From Canna indica (taxonomy: Eukaryota > Streptophyta > Magnoliopsida > Zingiberales > Cannaceae): DNA of 64,000 nt. The notes under the pieces were generated by a model. It ran no database searches. It had not been told where the DNA came from and worked only from the letters and a program-made list of their open reading frames with translations. The translations under genes were made by a program, and so were the position numbers. The stretch covers positions 27,026,001-27,090,000 of the forward strand of contig CP136897.1 of assembly GCA_034359265.1 (NCBI GenBank), written 5' to 3'. Each line of letters opens with the position of its first letter. Within the stretch, counting starts at the first letter, position 1. Positions 20,491 through 32,570 of this stretch are shown in pieces.

Positions 20491-21052
20491 ACCCCGCTTC
20501 CCCATCAAACGGCAAATGACAAAAAGAAAATTGAATCTACATCGACCAACTCAGCAATCGGTGGCTCCCTAGAAACTCCCTCCACCACACGAGCGGGCGC
20601 CTTTTTTCACCATGATGTCTCCCCAAAAAATGAGGAGGTGAAGACCAATCAGCAGCCGGCCACGTAGGGTGAGATGATCTCCACTAGCGAAACCGCCATA
20701 CTAAGCGTGGAAGCCAAGAAGGTGCATGTTAAACACATCAAAAATACCAATCTGACATAGTCCAAAGTAACACGAAGAGTCACCACGTGCCTTCCATAAG
20801 TAATGCACAAACCACTTATGGCAGCTCGGCTCCTCTCTGGCCTTTCATGTCATCATGGCCGACCTCAGCTACCTTGGCTTCCCTGAGCATTCTTTTAGCT
20901 CAGCTCCAATGGTCCACAAGGCCGGCATCTTCTCCTTGGTCATCCAGTACAACTTGGCCAGCTCATCGAAGATCTCCCCAAAAGGCACCCAGATCAGGAA
21001 AGAAAGCTCGCTCAACTGAAAATCTCGGCACACGGTATTTCAAACTCCAACC
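20491..21052. other. Tat-like noncoding segment
   Basis: GC-richer noncoding DNA between the antisense ORF and the CACTA-like insertion. It probably includes the start of the Tat-type LTR around 21010 (GCTCAACTGAAAATCTCGGC). No genes seen. Confidence 0.4.
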
Positions 21053-21365
21053 CACTACAAGAGATTATTTCTTTAGTGGTAATTAATTTGTAGCAATAAG
21101 ATAATTGCTGCTAAATAACTTAGAGGTACATCATTTAGCAACTATTATTAAACACTCCACAAAAAGGTTATAGATTTCAATATATATGTATACATTTCGT
21201 GGTGATTATTTTTATCTTTACCAGCAATTGTATAAATTGCTTCTAAATCCTTTAACGATAATGGATCTAGTGAGGATTCATTAATTGTTGGTAAAGGTTT
21301 TTGCAGGTATTTACAATTGCTAACAGGCATCATAACAATCACCGGTAAAAGACCAAATTGTAGTA
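21053..21365. mobile_element. CACTA-like miniature element
   Basis: It starts CACTACAAGAGATTATTTC and ends CCAAATTGTAGTA, close to the inverted CACTACAA end. Sub-terminal TAGCAA/TTGCTA motifs in both orientations are typical of CACTA (EnSpm) ends. At 313 bp it is non-coding and non-autonomous. No clear 3-bp target duplication was found, and the final base of the right end is mutated. Confidence 0.5.
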
Positions 21366-21436
21366 GGTACGAAACTCGGGGGCTGTGGATTGGACTAGAA
21401 CAATTGGGCCCAATCGGACTAGACCAAGCAGCGCCC

Positions 21437-23440
21437 TGTTGGGATGGGAATGAGAGGCAAAGCGAAAAAAACAATTTAAAAAATTCAAACCATCCTGAAA
21501 ACAATGATTTACTTTAGCAATCTTTATGGAATTCAATCTACGAGTAGAAGGAGAAGATATACCTTATACTACGGATGATATGGCTGCTCATATCCCCGTT
21601 TCAAGATGCACACACGCACGTCCTCCAAGGAAAGTCCACACTAAGCGCCTCGCAACAAGGGGGCAGCGAACACCGAGACTCTTTGTGGCTCAACGGAGAG
21701 GCAATCTCAACCCCAAAACGTACCAAGGTGAAGCCGACCCTTCCACCAAGAACCGAGCACCAAAACGGAGGAAGAGGTGATGAGAAAACCACGGAATGAG
21801 GAGGAAGATGAAGGAATACCACGCTGTCCTTCTTGGACTCCTCAAAGAAGATGATGTAGATGACACACCCAAGAGGAAGAGACCTTCAATCGGCTTCACA
21901 AAATCGGGGAAGGAAGCTTTAGATGGTCGGCCACCCAAGGAGATGAAGAGGAGTTCTTGGAGCTTCTCTCTTTAAGAAGCCTCTCAAGAACCAAGCCCTC
22001 GCTCTTCTCCAAGATAAATAACCAATTTGCTTAACACCCTTGAAGGAGGATAGGCCATCTACTTATAAGGGCATAACTTGCTACCAAGGTAGACCCGGGG
22101 GGGCCCCTTTTTAAAAACCTCTCCCCGAAATTCAAAATTTTGAGGTTAGCCTCCAAAACAATAATTTATATTTAATGAATTTTAATTAATTCGAAATTAA
22201 TTAAATTCAACTAAATATAAACTTTAATTTATCTCGATAAATTAAATTTTTATTGATTAAGATTTATCATGTGTCAATCCCTACAATTTAGGGATGCCCT
22301 ACAAATTAGGGTTACCGAGGAACTCCTTCCTTGCGTATTTGTTCCTATAGGAAACATCTTCCTATCATGTCTATAAACGAGATTCGTGATCGAGTTGCAG
22401 CATTTCCATTCTAGTAGACATATAGGGCCTTATTCGGACTTTATCTCATAAGGTCTATTACGAGGTTAGCCTGTTGTGTGTGATCCATTGGGCCCCACAC
22501 TAAGCCAGTAATAAGTTGTGCATGACAGAGAGTCGGATCCGATAGAATGACTTCTATTTGAATCTTACGAGCCACCACGAAACCCCTTTAGTGTGGTCGT
22601 GAAAGACTCCACTCATAAGTCAAGATTGACGTCTAACAACGTGTCATGACTACTTGGATAGTGTGAGGTTCAATCTACAGGGATCGAACGCCATTTGATT
22701 ATTAGTTACCGTGCAACTAAGTCCCTCGATTACAACATCCCAAAGTCGGCTAGGGTATGGAAGAAGTGTCAAACCCTAATATCGATTCATATGTATTCCA
22801 CCCGCCAAGATGTCGTCTCAATAATGAGATATCAAAAACATCTTCCTGACTTTCATGTCTACTCTGGCCAGAGATTCCTGAGTCGACACTTGCAGGGACA
22901 CATAGGACATTATCTCCTCTCACTAGGAGTAACTGATTCCATGTTGGTTGCTCACCAACCTTCATGAATGCTTCCCCATGCCCAGTAATACCCGGCACAT
23001 GACGCTGAGGGTCACATAAGGATCAAACCAAAGCAATGGGTCGTCACTCACAAGGTAACCATGACAACCTCAGGTCCAAAGACTGCTTGCACCTACTATC
23101 ACTCGAGGAACATCCTATTGACACTCATGTAAGGATTCCATTCTGTGTTCCTCGTATAGGTCCGTTCAGTAAACTCATTCCCTAATGAGCACCTGCACTT
23201 GTACATTAATGACGGCTCATATGTAACAATGAGATCAGTTGTCCCTTATCGTATAAGGCATGTACCAAGTGCACCCATCTATCTGGAATCATCAATCCCC
23301 TAATTAGTGATCCTACGACTGGGAACATATAGAAAAGGGGCATTTGGATTCCAAGTCTCACTGGCATGATCTCATCATGACCTTGGAATCAATTGTGCAG
23401 GTTCATGGGGTTCATCACATCTAATATATACAAAATACAG
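21437..23440 (-). repeat. Copia 3' LTR, end-truncated
   Basis: Homologous to 28585-30646, but lacking about the last 100 bp on the pol side (cut after CAAAATACAG at 23440). Open frames in it (for example 21526-21780, 22695-22967) are mirrored in the other LTR and are not genes. Confidence 0.88.
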
Positions 23441-26400
23441 GGACCGAATTGGCAACCTCAAGAACAACACCTAGCTCAGAGATAAAATTTTTTATCCACA
23501 CTCCTTCCTTTGCGGCTTCGCTTGTAGCAATGTACTCAGGTTCTATCATCGAGTCGGCCACAGTTCCTTGCTTGGAACTGTTACAGCATAATGTGCCACC
23601 ATTCAGAGTAAATACATCCCTAGAAATGGATTTACTATCATCCCTAGAGTAAATACTCCAGTTTAAAATTTGACCCACCATAAATCAGGAGAACATCTTT
23701 CGTCCTTCTCAAGTACTTAAGAATGTTCTTTACGGCTTTCCAATGTTCTTCTCCAAGATCCGCCTGAAATTTGCTAGTTACCCCTAGGGCATAAGCGACA
23801 TCAGGCCGAATACAGAGCATAGCATACATGATGGATCCTACTGTCGAAGCATAAGGGATCTCGCTCCTCCTTTTTCTCTCCTCAGGTGTCTTAGGAGACA
23901 TCTTCTTGGAAAGAGTGATGCCATGACTCATAGGCAAGTAACCTATTTTTACTGCCTTCCATGCTAAACATTTTTAGCACGGTATCAATATACCGAGATT
24001 GGGACAAACCAAGCATCCTTCTAGATCTATCCCTATAGTTCATAATGCCGAGTACGTAGGATTCTTCATCCAAGTCTTACATGGAGAAGTTTTTGGATAA
24101 CCATGCTTTCACTTACTGGAGCAGAGAAACATTATTCCCCATGAGTAGTATGTCATCCACATACAGCACAATAAACACAATAGCGCCCCCACTAACCTTT
24201 TTATAGACACAAGATTCGTCTACATTTTTTATGAAGCCAAACACTTTGACTGTCTCATCAAAATGGATGTTCCAACTCCTCAAATCTTGCTTAAGTCCAT
24301 AAATGGACCTTGCAATTTGCATGCCATCTTCAGTCCTACTGGAGACACGAATCCTTCCGGTTGGGTCATATAGACCTCTTCCTCAAGTTCACCATTGAGG
24401 AATGCAGTCATGACATCCATCTGCCAGATCTCGTAGTCATGATATGCAGCAATGGCTAGCATTATCCTAATGGACTTGAGCATGGCTATATGAGAAAAAA
24501 TTTCATCATTGTCAAGACCTTGCCTTTGAGTGAAACTTTTTGCTACCAGTCTGGCCTTATAGGTCTCCACCTAGCCATCAGCTCCAATCTTTCTTTTAAA
24601 GATCCACTTACACCCTATAGGAGTAACTCCTTCAAGTAAGTCAACCAAAGTCCAGACTTTGTTTGTGAACATGGAGTCTATTTTGGATTGCATTGATTTC
24701 TGCCATTATTTGCAATCAACATCTTTGATTGCTTGATCATAGGATTGCGGATCAATGAATTCCTGGTCATTCTCAATGGTCAGGAATAATCTTTCAGGTT
24801 GTATACGCAATCTCCCTGATCTTCGAAGAGTGGTGGGAGGTAGTGTTTATGCGATTGGTTCTTCCAGTGGACTTTCCACGGGTGGTTGCGATTTTGCTTG
24901 TGTTTGTTGAACTTCATCAAGCTCAACATCTCTCATGCTCCCACTTTCCTCGATAAACTCTTTTTCTAACAAAGTGGCATACCTACTGACAAACACCTTT
25001 TGTTCAGTTGGCGAGTAGAAGTAATACCCTAAACTCTCTTTTGGATACCCCACAAACCTGCACCTGGTTGATTTAGCATAAAGTTTATCTGACTCTAATT
25101 TCTTAACATACACAGGGCAACCCCAAATCTTGGGATGCCTCAGACTTGGTTTCTTGCCACTCCATATCTCATATGGTGTACCAGAGACAGACTTTGTGGG
25201 ACCCCTATTCAAAAGGTAGATAGTAGTTTCAAGCGCATATCCCCAAAAGGAAATCAGGAGATCAGTAAAGCAAAGCATGGACCACATCATGTCTAACAAC
25301 GTGCGATTTCTCCTTTCAGATACTCCATTATGTTGTGGTGTGCCTGGAGGGGTCCATTCAGAGATAATCTCATTATTATTATTTTAAGATAGTGTTGAAA
25401 CTCAATGGATAAGTACTCACCACCTCGATCTAATCAAAGGGTTTTAATACTTTCCCTACTTGTTTCTCAACCTCAGCCTTATACTCTTTGAACTTTTCAA
25501 AAGTATCACACTTATGTCTCAATAGGTAGACATATCCTTACCTTGATCTATCGTATGTAAACGTGATGAAGTAGGAATACCCACCTCTGGCTTGAGTTGT
25601 CATTGGTCCGCAAAAATCTGTGTGGACCATCTCCAACAACTCGGTAGCCCTTTCACTTCGTCCAGTGAAGGGGGACTTTGTCATTTTTCCTTTGAGACAG
25701 GATTCACAAGTTGGCATCGATTCAAAATCGAATGGGCCATACAACCCGTCTTTGTACAAGTTGTTAATCTTATTCTCACTAATATGACCCTGTCTCAATT
25801 GCCAAAGATAGGTGAGGTTTATATTATCTCGTTTCCTCTTGTGCATTTGTTCGATATGAAAAACATTACCAGTTATATCTAAGACCATCAAACCATTTGA
25901 AATATGTCCAGTTCCATATAATTCATCAGAATGATATATGTGACAACAATTGTCTTTTAAAGTCATTTCATAGCCTTGTTCTAGCAACAAAGTAACATAA
26001 ATAATGTTCTTTATTAGATCTGGAACGTAATAGCAATTGCTCAATTCAATGGTTTTGCCTTATGGTATATACAAATAATAGGTTCCAATGGCTAAAGCTG
26101 CAATTCTTGCGTCATTGCCTACCCAAATGTCGTAGTCGCCTTTGTTTAGCTTTCTTCTTATTCTCAACCTCTGCAACGAATTGCAAATGTGAGCACCACA
26201 ATCGGTATCGAATACCCATGAAGTAGAATTTTGTAATGATAGATTTATTTCAATAACAAACGCACTTGTGGAGGGGGCTTCAAAAGCCCTCTTCTGCTTT
26301 ACTTCTGCAATATACTCCTTGCAGTTGCGCTTCTAGTGGCCATCTTTGCCACAATGGAAACCTGTGTCCTTAGGAGCCTTCTTCCCTTTCTTCTTGATAT

Positions 26401-27075
26401 CCTTCTTAGGTTTCACATCTTTGTTTTTTTGCTTTGTTCTTAACAGGGCGCTTCTTTGCATTTTTAGGGGCACTACTCATTAACAAGACTTTGTCATTTT
26501 CCTTCGAGAGGTGGGACTCAACAGTCTTCAGCATATTAAGGAGCTCGGGAAGCGAGACGTCTAGCTTGTTCATGTGGTAGTTAATGATAAACTGTGAAAA
26601 TGATCCTGGAAGGGATTGGAGCTTTAAGTCTTGACTTAGCCCCTTATCAATGTTTATACTCAATTTCTCTAACCTCTCAATCAAATTGATTAGTTTGAGA
26701 ACATGGGTTTCAACAGGGGTCCCTACCACCATCTTGGCCTGGAAGAGTTGTTTTGATAGCTCAAACCTAGCAGTCCGGCTCTCTTCACTGTACAATTCCT
26801 TGAGGTGAGAGAGGATGGCCCCTGCATCCATCTTTTTATGTTGTCGCTACAACACATCGGACATAGAGGCGAGCATAATGCATTGAACAGTAGTGTTGTC
26901 ATCTTGCCACTTCTTGTAAGTGGCTCTCACTTCCTCGGTAGCCCTTTAGGAAGGGGTATCTGATGGCCTGTTATCAGGAATATAGGAAAGTCTCTCCTGG
27001 GTGAGGACAATCCTCAGGTTCTGCAACCAATTGACATAGTTCGGTCTAGTGAGTTTATTTGCATCAAGTATGCTA
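23441..27075 (-). pseudogene. Copia gag-pol pseudogene (minus strand)
   Basis: From right to left: gag (about 27075-26410) with NYVNWLQNLRIVLTQERLSY, YKKWQDDN, LKELY and LPELLNMLKTVESHLSKEN; then a zinc knuckle HCGKDGHxKRNC, with a stop at the x position. Protease is WVFDTDCGAHICN, with Asp replacing the Gly of the catalytic DTG. Pre-integrase and integrase show CESCLKGKMTKSPF, VHTDFCGPM and FWGYALETTIYLLNRGPTK. RT shows KARLVAKSFTQ and QMDVMTAFLNGELEEEVYM. RNase H ends at KNFISELGV, where the deletion joins it to the LTR. Frameshifts and stops occur throughout (for example near 24110, 23890 and 23650). Confidence 0.88.
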
Positions 27076-28570
27076 CACAATGACAGTGAAGATGACACGG
27101 TGACAATGAAATGCTACAAGGAAAAAAAAACATACATAAGCTACCATTCTATAAAAAAATGCTACAATCATGTCTCCCACTAATTTTCACGGTTCCCAAA
27201 TGACCCTCCTATAGGGAAGCGGGAAGCCCTAGTAGACTTCCTTAGGGGAAGATGGAACCCCACTTCTCCTACTCAGGTCTCGCATTTAACACGAAAAACC
27301 CTAATCGGTCCATGGGTAGGTAACTCTTTACTGATCACATCGTTACGCGACTTCCATCAAGTTTTGCCTCTAGGGTTACCATGGTCTTGTGTTTGCACAA
27401 CAAACCAAGGAGCCCTAGTTGAGTCAGACCCATCGTTCGTTTACCCTACCGAGAAAATAACCACCCTTGAGTTTGCTCAACAAGGTAAGTCATGTTCAAG
27501 CTAGTAATAGAGACACAAGGGTATATGTCATATGAGATATAACGTGTCTATCATCACAAAAAGGCCTTGTGTTTGCACAACAAACCCGTTGTGACAATAG
27601 ACACACTTGTACCTCATAACGACAGAAGACATGACCAATATTCTTAATATCTTAGCCATTCAGACTCAATATTATTAGAGGGTTTCTTCATGCAATTATA
27701 ATTACCTAAGTTATCAACAATTGAAGCAAAATCAATAAATAAAAGCATAAAGTAAATAAGGATGATTATGGATGTTCTAAGGGTTCCACCCGAGCCACCA
27801 GGCGAACCAAGGCCATCATCCTAGGGTTTTAGGGAGCTCGATCCATCTAGCCAAGGCACTGCCCAAAATCATCTTGTAGGTTGCCGGTTCCATTAGTGCC
27901 TTCCCATGGTTCAAGTCGTCATCATCAAGGCGTCGAACACCTCCTCTCCGTGCGTGCACCAAAATGGGGCAGCAAGCATGCTCATCGCAAATCTGCCCCT
28001 AAACTTCTAATTTTACAAAACTAAAAGAAGAAGCCCCCAAACAACCCTTGGGGAAAGGTTTAAGGAGAGGGAGAAGAAGATTAAAATCAGAATTCTCAAG
28101 AGGAAGGCAGGGATATGCAAGCCCGATTCAAAAGTTACAATGCTGAAATTTCATAAATTTACAAGCAATCAACACGACCACGTTTTACACACAGTCACAA
28201 TACATAGGGCTCATCCATAATCATCCTTTCATACATATTAACAATTAAGAAAAATAAAGGAAAAAATATAATCTAAAAACGCGCTAATCGGGTTACGTTT
28301 CCACCCAAAACGGTCCAAACAACACATTGTGAAATTTTCAGTTTTCAGGGCTGTTCAACCATGAACCCATGAGGTTCTTGAGTTCGAAATCTGTCCAAGA
28401 CAAGTTTGGACAGTACGCTACCACCCCAATTCATCGCATGAACCATGGAGCTAAGAGAACAACTCAAGAACCCCCGAAAACAAAAGGTAGACAGCATGAT
28501 GTTTAGGGAGCGAACGGTTCGTAAACGCAACAATAACGAGTAATAAAAATTCTGAAAAATTGCTAAAGGT
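27076..28570 (-). other. Copia untranslated leader
   Basis: About 1.5 kb between PBS and gag with no recognisable coding sequence. It contains repeated AAGGCCTTGTGTTTGCACAA-type segments (about 27385, 27465 and 27565). Confidence 0.6.
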
Positions 28571-28583
28571 GGCTCTAATACCA
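28571..28583 (-). other. Copia primer-binding site
   Basis: On the minus strand TGGTATTAGAGCC, one mismatch from the initiator tRNA-Met complement, adjacent to the LTR start at 28585. Confidence 0.85.
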
Positions 28584-28584
28584 C

Positions 28585-30646
28585 TGTTGGGATGGGAATA
28601 AGAAGCAAAGTGGAAAAAGTGATTTAAAAAGTTCAAACCATCTCAAAAATAGCGATCTACTTTAGCAATCTTTAAGGAATTCAATCTACGAGTAGAAGGA
28701 GAAAATATACCTTATACTACGGATGGTATGACTGCTCCTATCCCCGTTTCAGAACGCACACGCGCACGTCCTCCAAGGAAAGTCCACACCAAGCACATCA
28801 CAACAAAGGGGCAGCAAACGCCGAGACTCGTTGTGGCTCAATGAAGAGGCAATCTCAATCCCAAAATGCACCAAAGTGAAGCCGGCACTTCCACCAAGAA
28901 CCGAACACCAAAAGGGAGGAAGAGGGGATGCACGGAACGAGGAGGAAGATGAAGGAATATCTCGCTGTCCTTCTTGGACTCCTCCATGAAGATGAAGTAG
29001 ATGACACACCCAAGAGGAAGAGAGACCTTCAATCGGCTTCACAAAACCGACGAAGGAAGTTTTAGATGGTCGGCCACCCAAGGAGATGAGGAGTTCTTGG
29101 AGCTTCTCTCTTCAAGAAGCCTCTCAAGAACCAAGCCCTTGCTCTTCTCCAAGATCAATAACTAATTTTCCTAACCCCCTTGAAGGATATTAGGCCATGT
29201 ATTTATAAGGGGCATAGGTTGCTACCAAGGTAGACCCCGGCCCCCCTTTTTTAAAACCTCTCCCCGTAATTCAAAATTTCGGGGTTAGCCTCCAAAATAA
29301 TAATTTATATTTAATGAATTTATAATTAATTCAAAATTAATTAAATTCAACTAAATATAAACTTTAATTTATCTCTATAAATTAAATTATTATTGATTAG
29401 GATTTATCATGTGTCAATCCCTACAATCTAGGGATGCCCTACAAATTAGGGTTTTTAGGAAACTCCTTCCTCGCGTATTCGTTCCTATAGGAAACATCTT
29501 TCCTATTATGTTTGTAAACGAGATTCATGATCGAGTTGTAGCATGTCCATGCTAGTAGACATATAGGGTCACATTCAAACTTTATCTCATAAGGTCTGTT
29601 ACAAGGTTAGCCTGTTGTGTGTGACCCATTGGGCCCCACACTAAGCCAACAGTGAGTTATGCATAACGGAGAGTCGGATCTGATAGAACGACTTCTATTT
29701 GAATCTTACGAGCCACCACTAAACCCTTTGAGTGTGGTCGTGAGAGACTCCACTCACAAGTCAAGATTGACGTCTAGCAACGTGTCATGACTACCCAGAT
29801 AATGTGAGGTTCAATATATAGGGGATCAAATGCCCTTTGGTGATTAGTTACCGTGCAACTAAGTCCCTTGGTTACAACATCCCGAAGTCGGCTAGGGTAC
29901 GGAAGAAGTGTCAAACCCTAATACTGATTCATATGTATTTCACCCACCAAGATGTCGTCTCAATAATGAAACGTCAGAAATATCTTCCCGACTTTCATGT
30001 CTACTCTGGCTAGAGATTCCCGAGTCGACACTTGCAGGGACACATAGAACATTATCTACTCTCACTAGGAGTAACCGATTCCATGTTGGTTGCTCATCTA
30101 CCTTCATGAATGCTTCCCCATGCCCTGTAATACCAAAGCAATGGGTCGTCATTCACAGGGTAACCATGATAACCTCAGGCGCAAGGATTGCTTGCACGTA
30201 CTATCACCCGAGGAACATCCTATTGACACTCACGTAAGGATTACATTATGTGTTCCTCGTGTAGGTTCGTTCAGTGAACTCATTCGCTAATGAGCACCTG
30301 CACTTATACATTAATGATGGCTCATAGGTAATTGTGAGATCAGCTACCCCTTATCGTATAAGGCATGTACCAAGTGCACCCGTCTATCCGGAATCATCAA
30401 TCCCCTAATTGGTGATCCTACGACTGAGAATATTTAGAACAGGGGCATCTGGATTCCAAGTCTCACTTGCATGATCTCATCATGGCCTTGGAATCAATTG
30501 CCCGGGTTCATGGGGTTTATCACAATCTAATATATACAAAATATAGATGCAACATATGATGAAAAATTATCTCATATTATTCACTAACCAAAAAGTAGTT
30601 CCCTACACATCAACATGTGATTGGCTCAAGGACACTATTTCTTTCA
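28585..30646 (-). repeat. Copia 5' LTR (full length)
   Basis: 2062 bp, starting TGTTGGGATGGG beside the PBS and ending CTATTTCTTTCA at 30646. It is homologous to 21437-23440 and, more distantly, to the LTR at 59469-60331. Confidence 0.88.
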
Positions 30647-30859
30647 CACCCCACCATTCACTCTGAACCAAACCATGCGGCGGCGCCCAGGGGGCTCCGC
30701 CCAAGCAACGCCTTTGAGCCAGACTTAAGGTAAATCAGGCGTCTCCATCCAGGGGACCCACCCGGCCAAACATGGACTCCTACGTCCTCCCTTATCACGA
30801 GGGACATACCATCATAAACCTATCGTCTTTGGGATTGGCCTCGACCCATTGTTGGGCAA

Positions 30860-30868
30860 TATATATAG
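30860..30868 (+). promoter_or_regulatory. TATA box in Tat-like LTR
   Basis: TATATATAG followed by ACGCGGC, in the expected position of the LTR core promoter. Confidence 0.5.
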
Positions 30869-30958
30869 ACGCGGCACACCCAGGTAACCATAACTTCCAA
30901 TTTTCGTAACCTCCATTCTTGGAATCACCCTAACTTGGGCGTCGAAGTATCTTTTGCA

Positions 30959-30975
30959 CCCCCCCCCCCCCCCCC
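30959..30975 (+). repeat. Homopolymer of 17 C
   Basis: Uninterrupted run of 17 C followed by GGCCCGGCG. The length is error-prone in sequencing and assembly. Confidence 0.85.
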
Positions 30976-31070
30976 GGCCCGGCGTTGAACCAAACACGGA
31001 GATACACCGGACTAGACTGGAATGGAAGACCCCGACTCGACGACTCTCAAGCAGGAACAATATATATATA

Positions 31071-31434
31071 TTTTTTAAAAATAAGTTGTTATTTGATGTA
31101 AAATTAGAATTAATTCTATTACTAACATATAACATATCAACATATTTAATTAAATATAAAAATAAGGGTCAAATTACTCATAAGTTTTTTTTTAACAATG
31201 AACCATATATTTTTTTTTTCAATGGCTTTATAAAATAGTCATTACAAGGCATACATAGATGCCAAATTATACGCACAATGGTACATTTGCAAGTATATAT
31301 AGATGCGAAATTAAACGCATAAAATGCTATAACTAATAATTGAATACAATGTCTACTGAAAATATACCTTGATGTCTAACTACTAATACTAAACTAGTAG
31401 TGGGTCGACCTATAAGTTACTTGTTTTTTTTAGA
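31071..31434. other. AT-rich spacer left of MULE-3
   Basis: No coding sequence. It contains half of a 17-bp direct repeat (31171-31187, see 37076-37092), poly-T runs and two imperfect ~45-bp tandem units (about 31243-31335) with ATAGATGCxAAATTA.AACGCA. Confidence 0.5.
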
Positions 31435-31651
31435 GAAAAGGTTCAAAATCGTCCCTCAATTAGTTCAGCATATTCACTTTGATCCAAAAACTAAATTTTT
31501 GCTCACATGAATCCCTAATTATATTCTCTGTTTCTAGTTTAGTCCCTACCCCCACTGCGTCGTTAAAAATAATCTACGTGTCAAACATTTTTGTTGATGT
31601 GGCCATGAGAAGAGAATTTATAAATTGATTATAAACTTTATAATTAAAATA

Positions 31652-32098
31652 GGGTAAATACAAAAAAAAAATACGAACTTTGAACATTTTCTCATTTTTA
31701 GCATAAACTTTTTCCGTTAGCAAGAAAATACATGAACTTTGATTTCGTAACCCCGTTTAGCACGCATCGTCTTTTTTGACGGATTTTGCTGACATTGCCG
31801 TTAACAACTACGACGTGGTAAGTTACTTTGCCAATGTGGCATATAATTCAACGAATGAGTAAAGGGTAACATAAAATTATGAAATTACCCACCCCCGATG
31901 CTAATATTTTTTGAAACGGGGACGGGCAAAATGGTAATTTTCCCGTCGTCTTCAAGTTGGGCGCGCTTGATGCCCTAGTTCTTATTTTACCTGCTCGCCT
32001 GCTCGAACACTGCGAAGAGGGGGATTGTTGTCACCTTTGTCACCGGATTAGGGCACGCCTTCTGGAGTCTTTGTCACTGGATTAGGGCATGAAGGGAT
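31652..32098 (+). repeat. MULE-2 left TIR
   Basis: It matches the reverse complement of 35202-35546 in blocks such as AAACGGGGACGGGCAAAATG, TAACATAAAATTA.GAAATTA, GCTCGCCTGCTCGAACA and GGGCACGCCTTCTGGAGT. Confidence 0.85.
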
Positions 32099-32149
32099 GA
32101 TCATGTCATGAAGGAAAATCGTGGGACGAACGGAGCAATCTTCAGTGAA

Positions 32150-32570
32150 TTCATCACAAGTTGTTGTTCTGCACTGCTGTCATGACGTGTGAGTTGTTCT
32201 GTTCACCGCATGGAGCCAAAGAAATCCCGGAAGAAGGTTTTGGGGATGCAGACATTGGAAGGTATGATCTCTTGTAGTCACCTCACTCCAAAGTCCTATC
32301 TTTATTGTAATCACTCACTCCTATCTTTTAACAGGAGAATGATTGTCACTTCTTTGCGTGGCATGATCCTGAGGATCACGACCACACAAAGGATATTCTG
32401 CGAGGTTTGATTGAGGAAAAAAAATTCTTCTTGAGAAACTGAAGCTAATGGAAGAAAGGATAGAATTGAGCAAGATGAAAGAAAGGACATTTCAAGAAAG
32501 AATTGCAACACTTGAAGCTAATATCATTGTTCCTTGCTCTTTTTGGTCTCCCTGTTTGTCTTCTCACAAT
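32150..32570 (+). pseudogene. MULE-2 companion gene: GRF zinc finger and coiled coil
   Basis: In one frame, around 32180-32261, lies CHDVxVVLFTAWSQRNPGRR followed by FWGCRHWK. This is a nearly perfect first half of a GRF zinc finger, with TGA at x where Arg is usual, ending at a GT donor (32262). After a ~70-bp intron, GENDCHFFAWHDPED (about 32334-32380) supplies the second half. A charged coiled coil follows (LEKLKLMEERIELSKMKERT). The reading frame is then lost at the internal deletion near 32540, so the C-terminal membrane segment seen in the MULE-1 gene is absent. One frameshift lies in the A-run near 32420. Confidence 0.75.

Larger units (their letters stand above)
21437..30646 (-). mobile_element. 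Minus-strand Ty1-copia element with 2-kb LTRs
   Basis: Two LTRs (21437-23440 and 28585-30646) begin TGTTGGGATGGGAAT on the plus strand and share >2 kb of homology. The right LTR ends ATTTCTTTCA. A PBS complementary to initiator tRNA-Met lies at 28571-28583, and decayed gag-pol reads leftward from about 27075 to 23441. The outer flanks CGCCC (21432-21436) and CACCC (30647-30651) look like a 5-bp target duplication with one mismatch. A deletion fused the left LTR to pol at 23440/23441, removing the LTR end, polypurine tract and RNase H tail. It is inserted in the Tat-like LTR. Confidence 0.88.
18484..31070 (+). mobile_element. Tat-like gypsy remnant with nested copia and CACTA
   Basis: 18484-21052 and 21366-21436, plus 30647-31070, read as one interrupted gypsy 3' region. 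It has a GC-rich segment with repeated CTCGGCCCGAACCTCCGAG-type text, an antisense coiled-coil ORF, then an LTR containing ACTCGGGGGCTGTGG, a TATA box and GGGCGTCGAAGTAT before a C-tract. Antisense extra ORFs between pol and the 3' LTR are known in Tat-lineage elements such as Grande. No gag or pol remains, so the lineage is inferred. The 21437-30646 copia insertion has flanks CGCCC/CACCC. Confidence 0.55.
30647..31070 (+). repeat. Tat-like LTR, right part
   Basis: GC-richer block with TATATATAG at 30860-30868. About 70 bp later come CCTAACTTGGGCGTCGAAG and a C-tract (30959-30975), the arrangement seen at the R/U5 end of Tat-type gypsy LTRs. It resumes after the copia insertion. The exact right end is uncertain. 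Confidence 0.5.

Noticed and set aside
21526..21938. Several frames near the start of the 2-kb copia LTR
   Set aside because: The equivalent frames occur in the paired LTR at 28749-29081, so they are LTR sequence and not genes.
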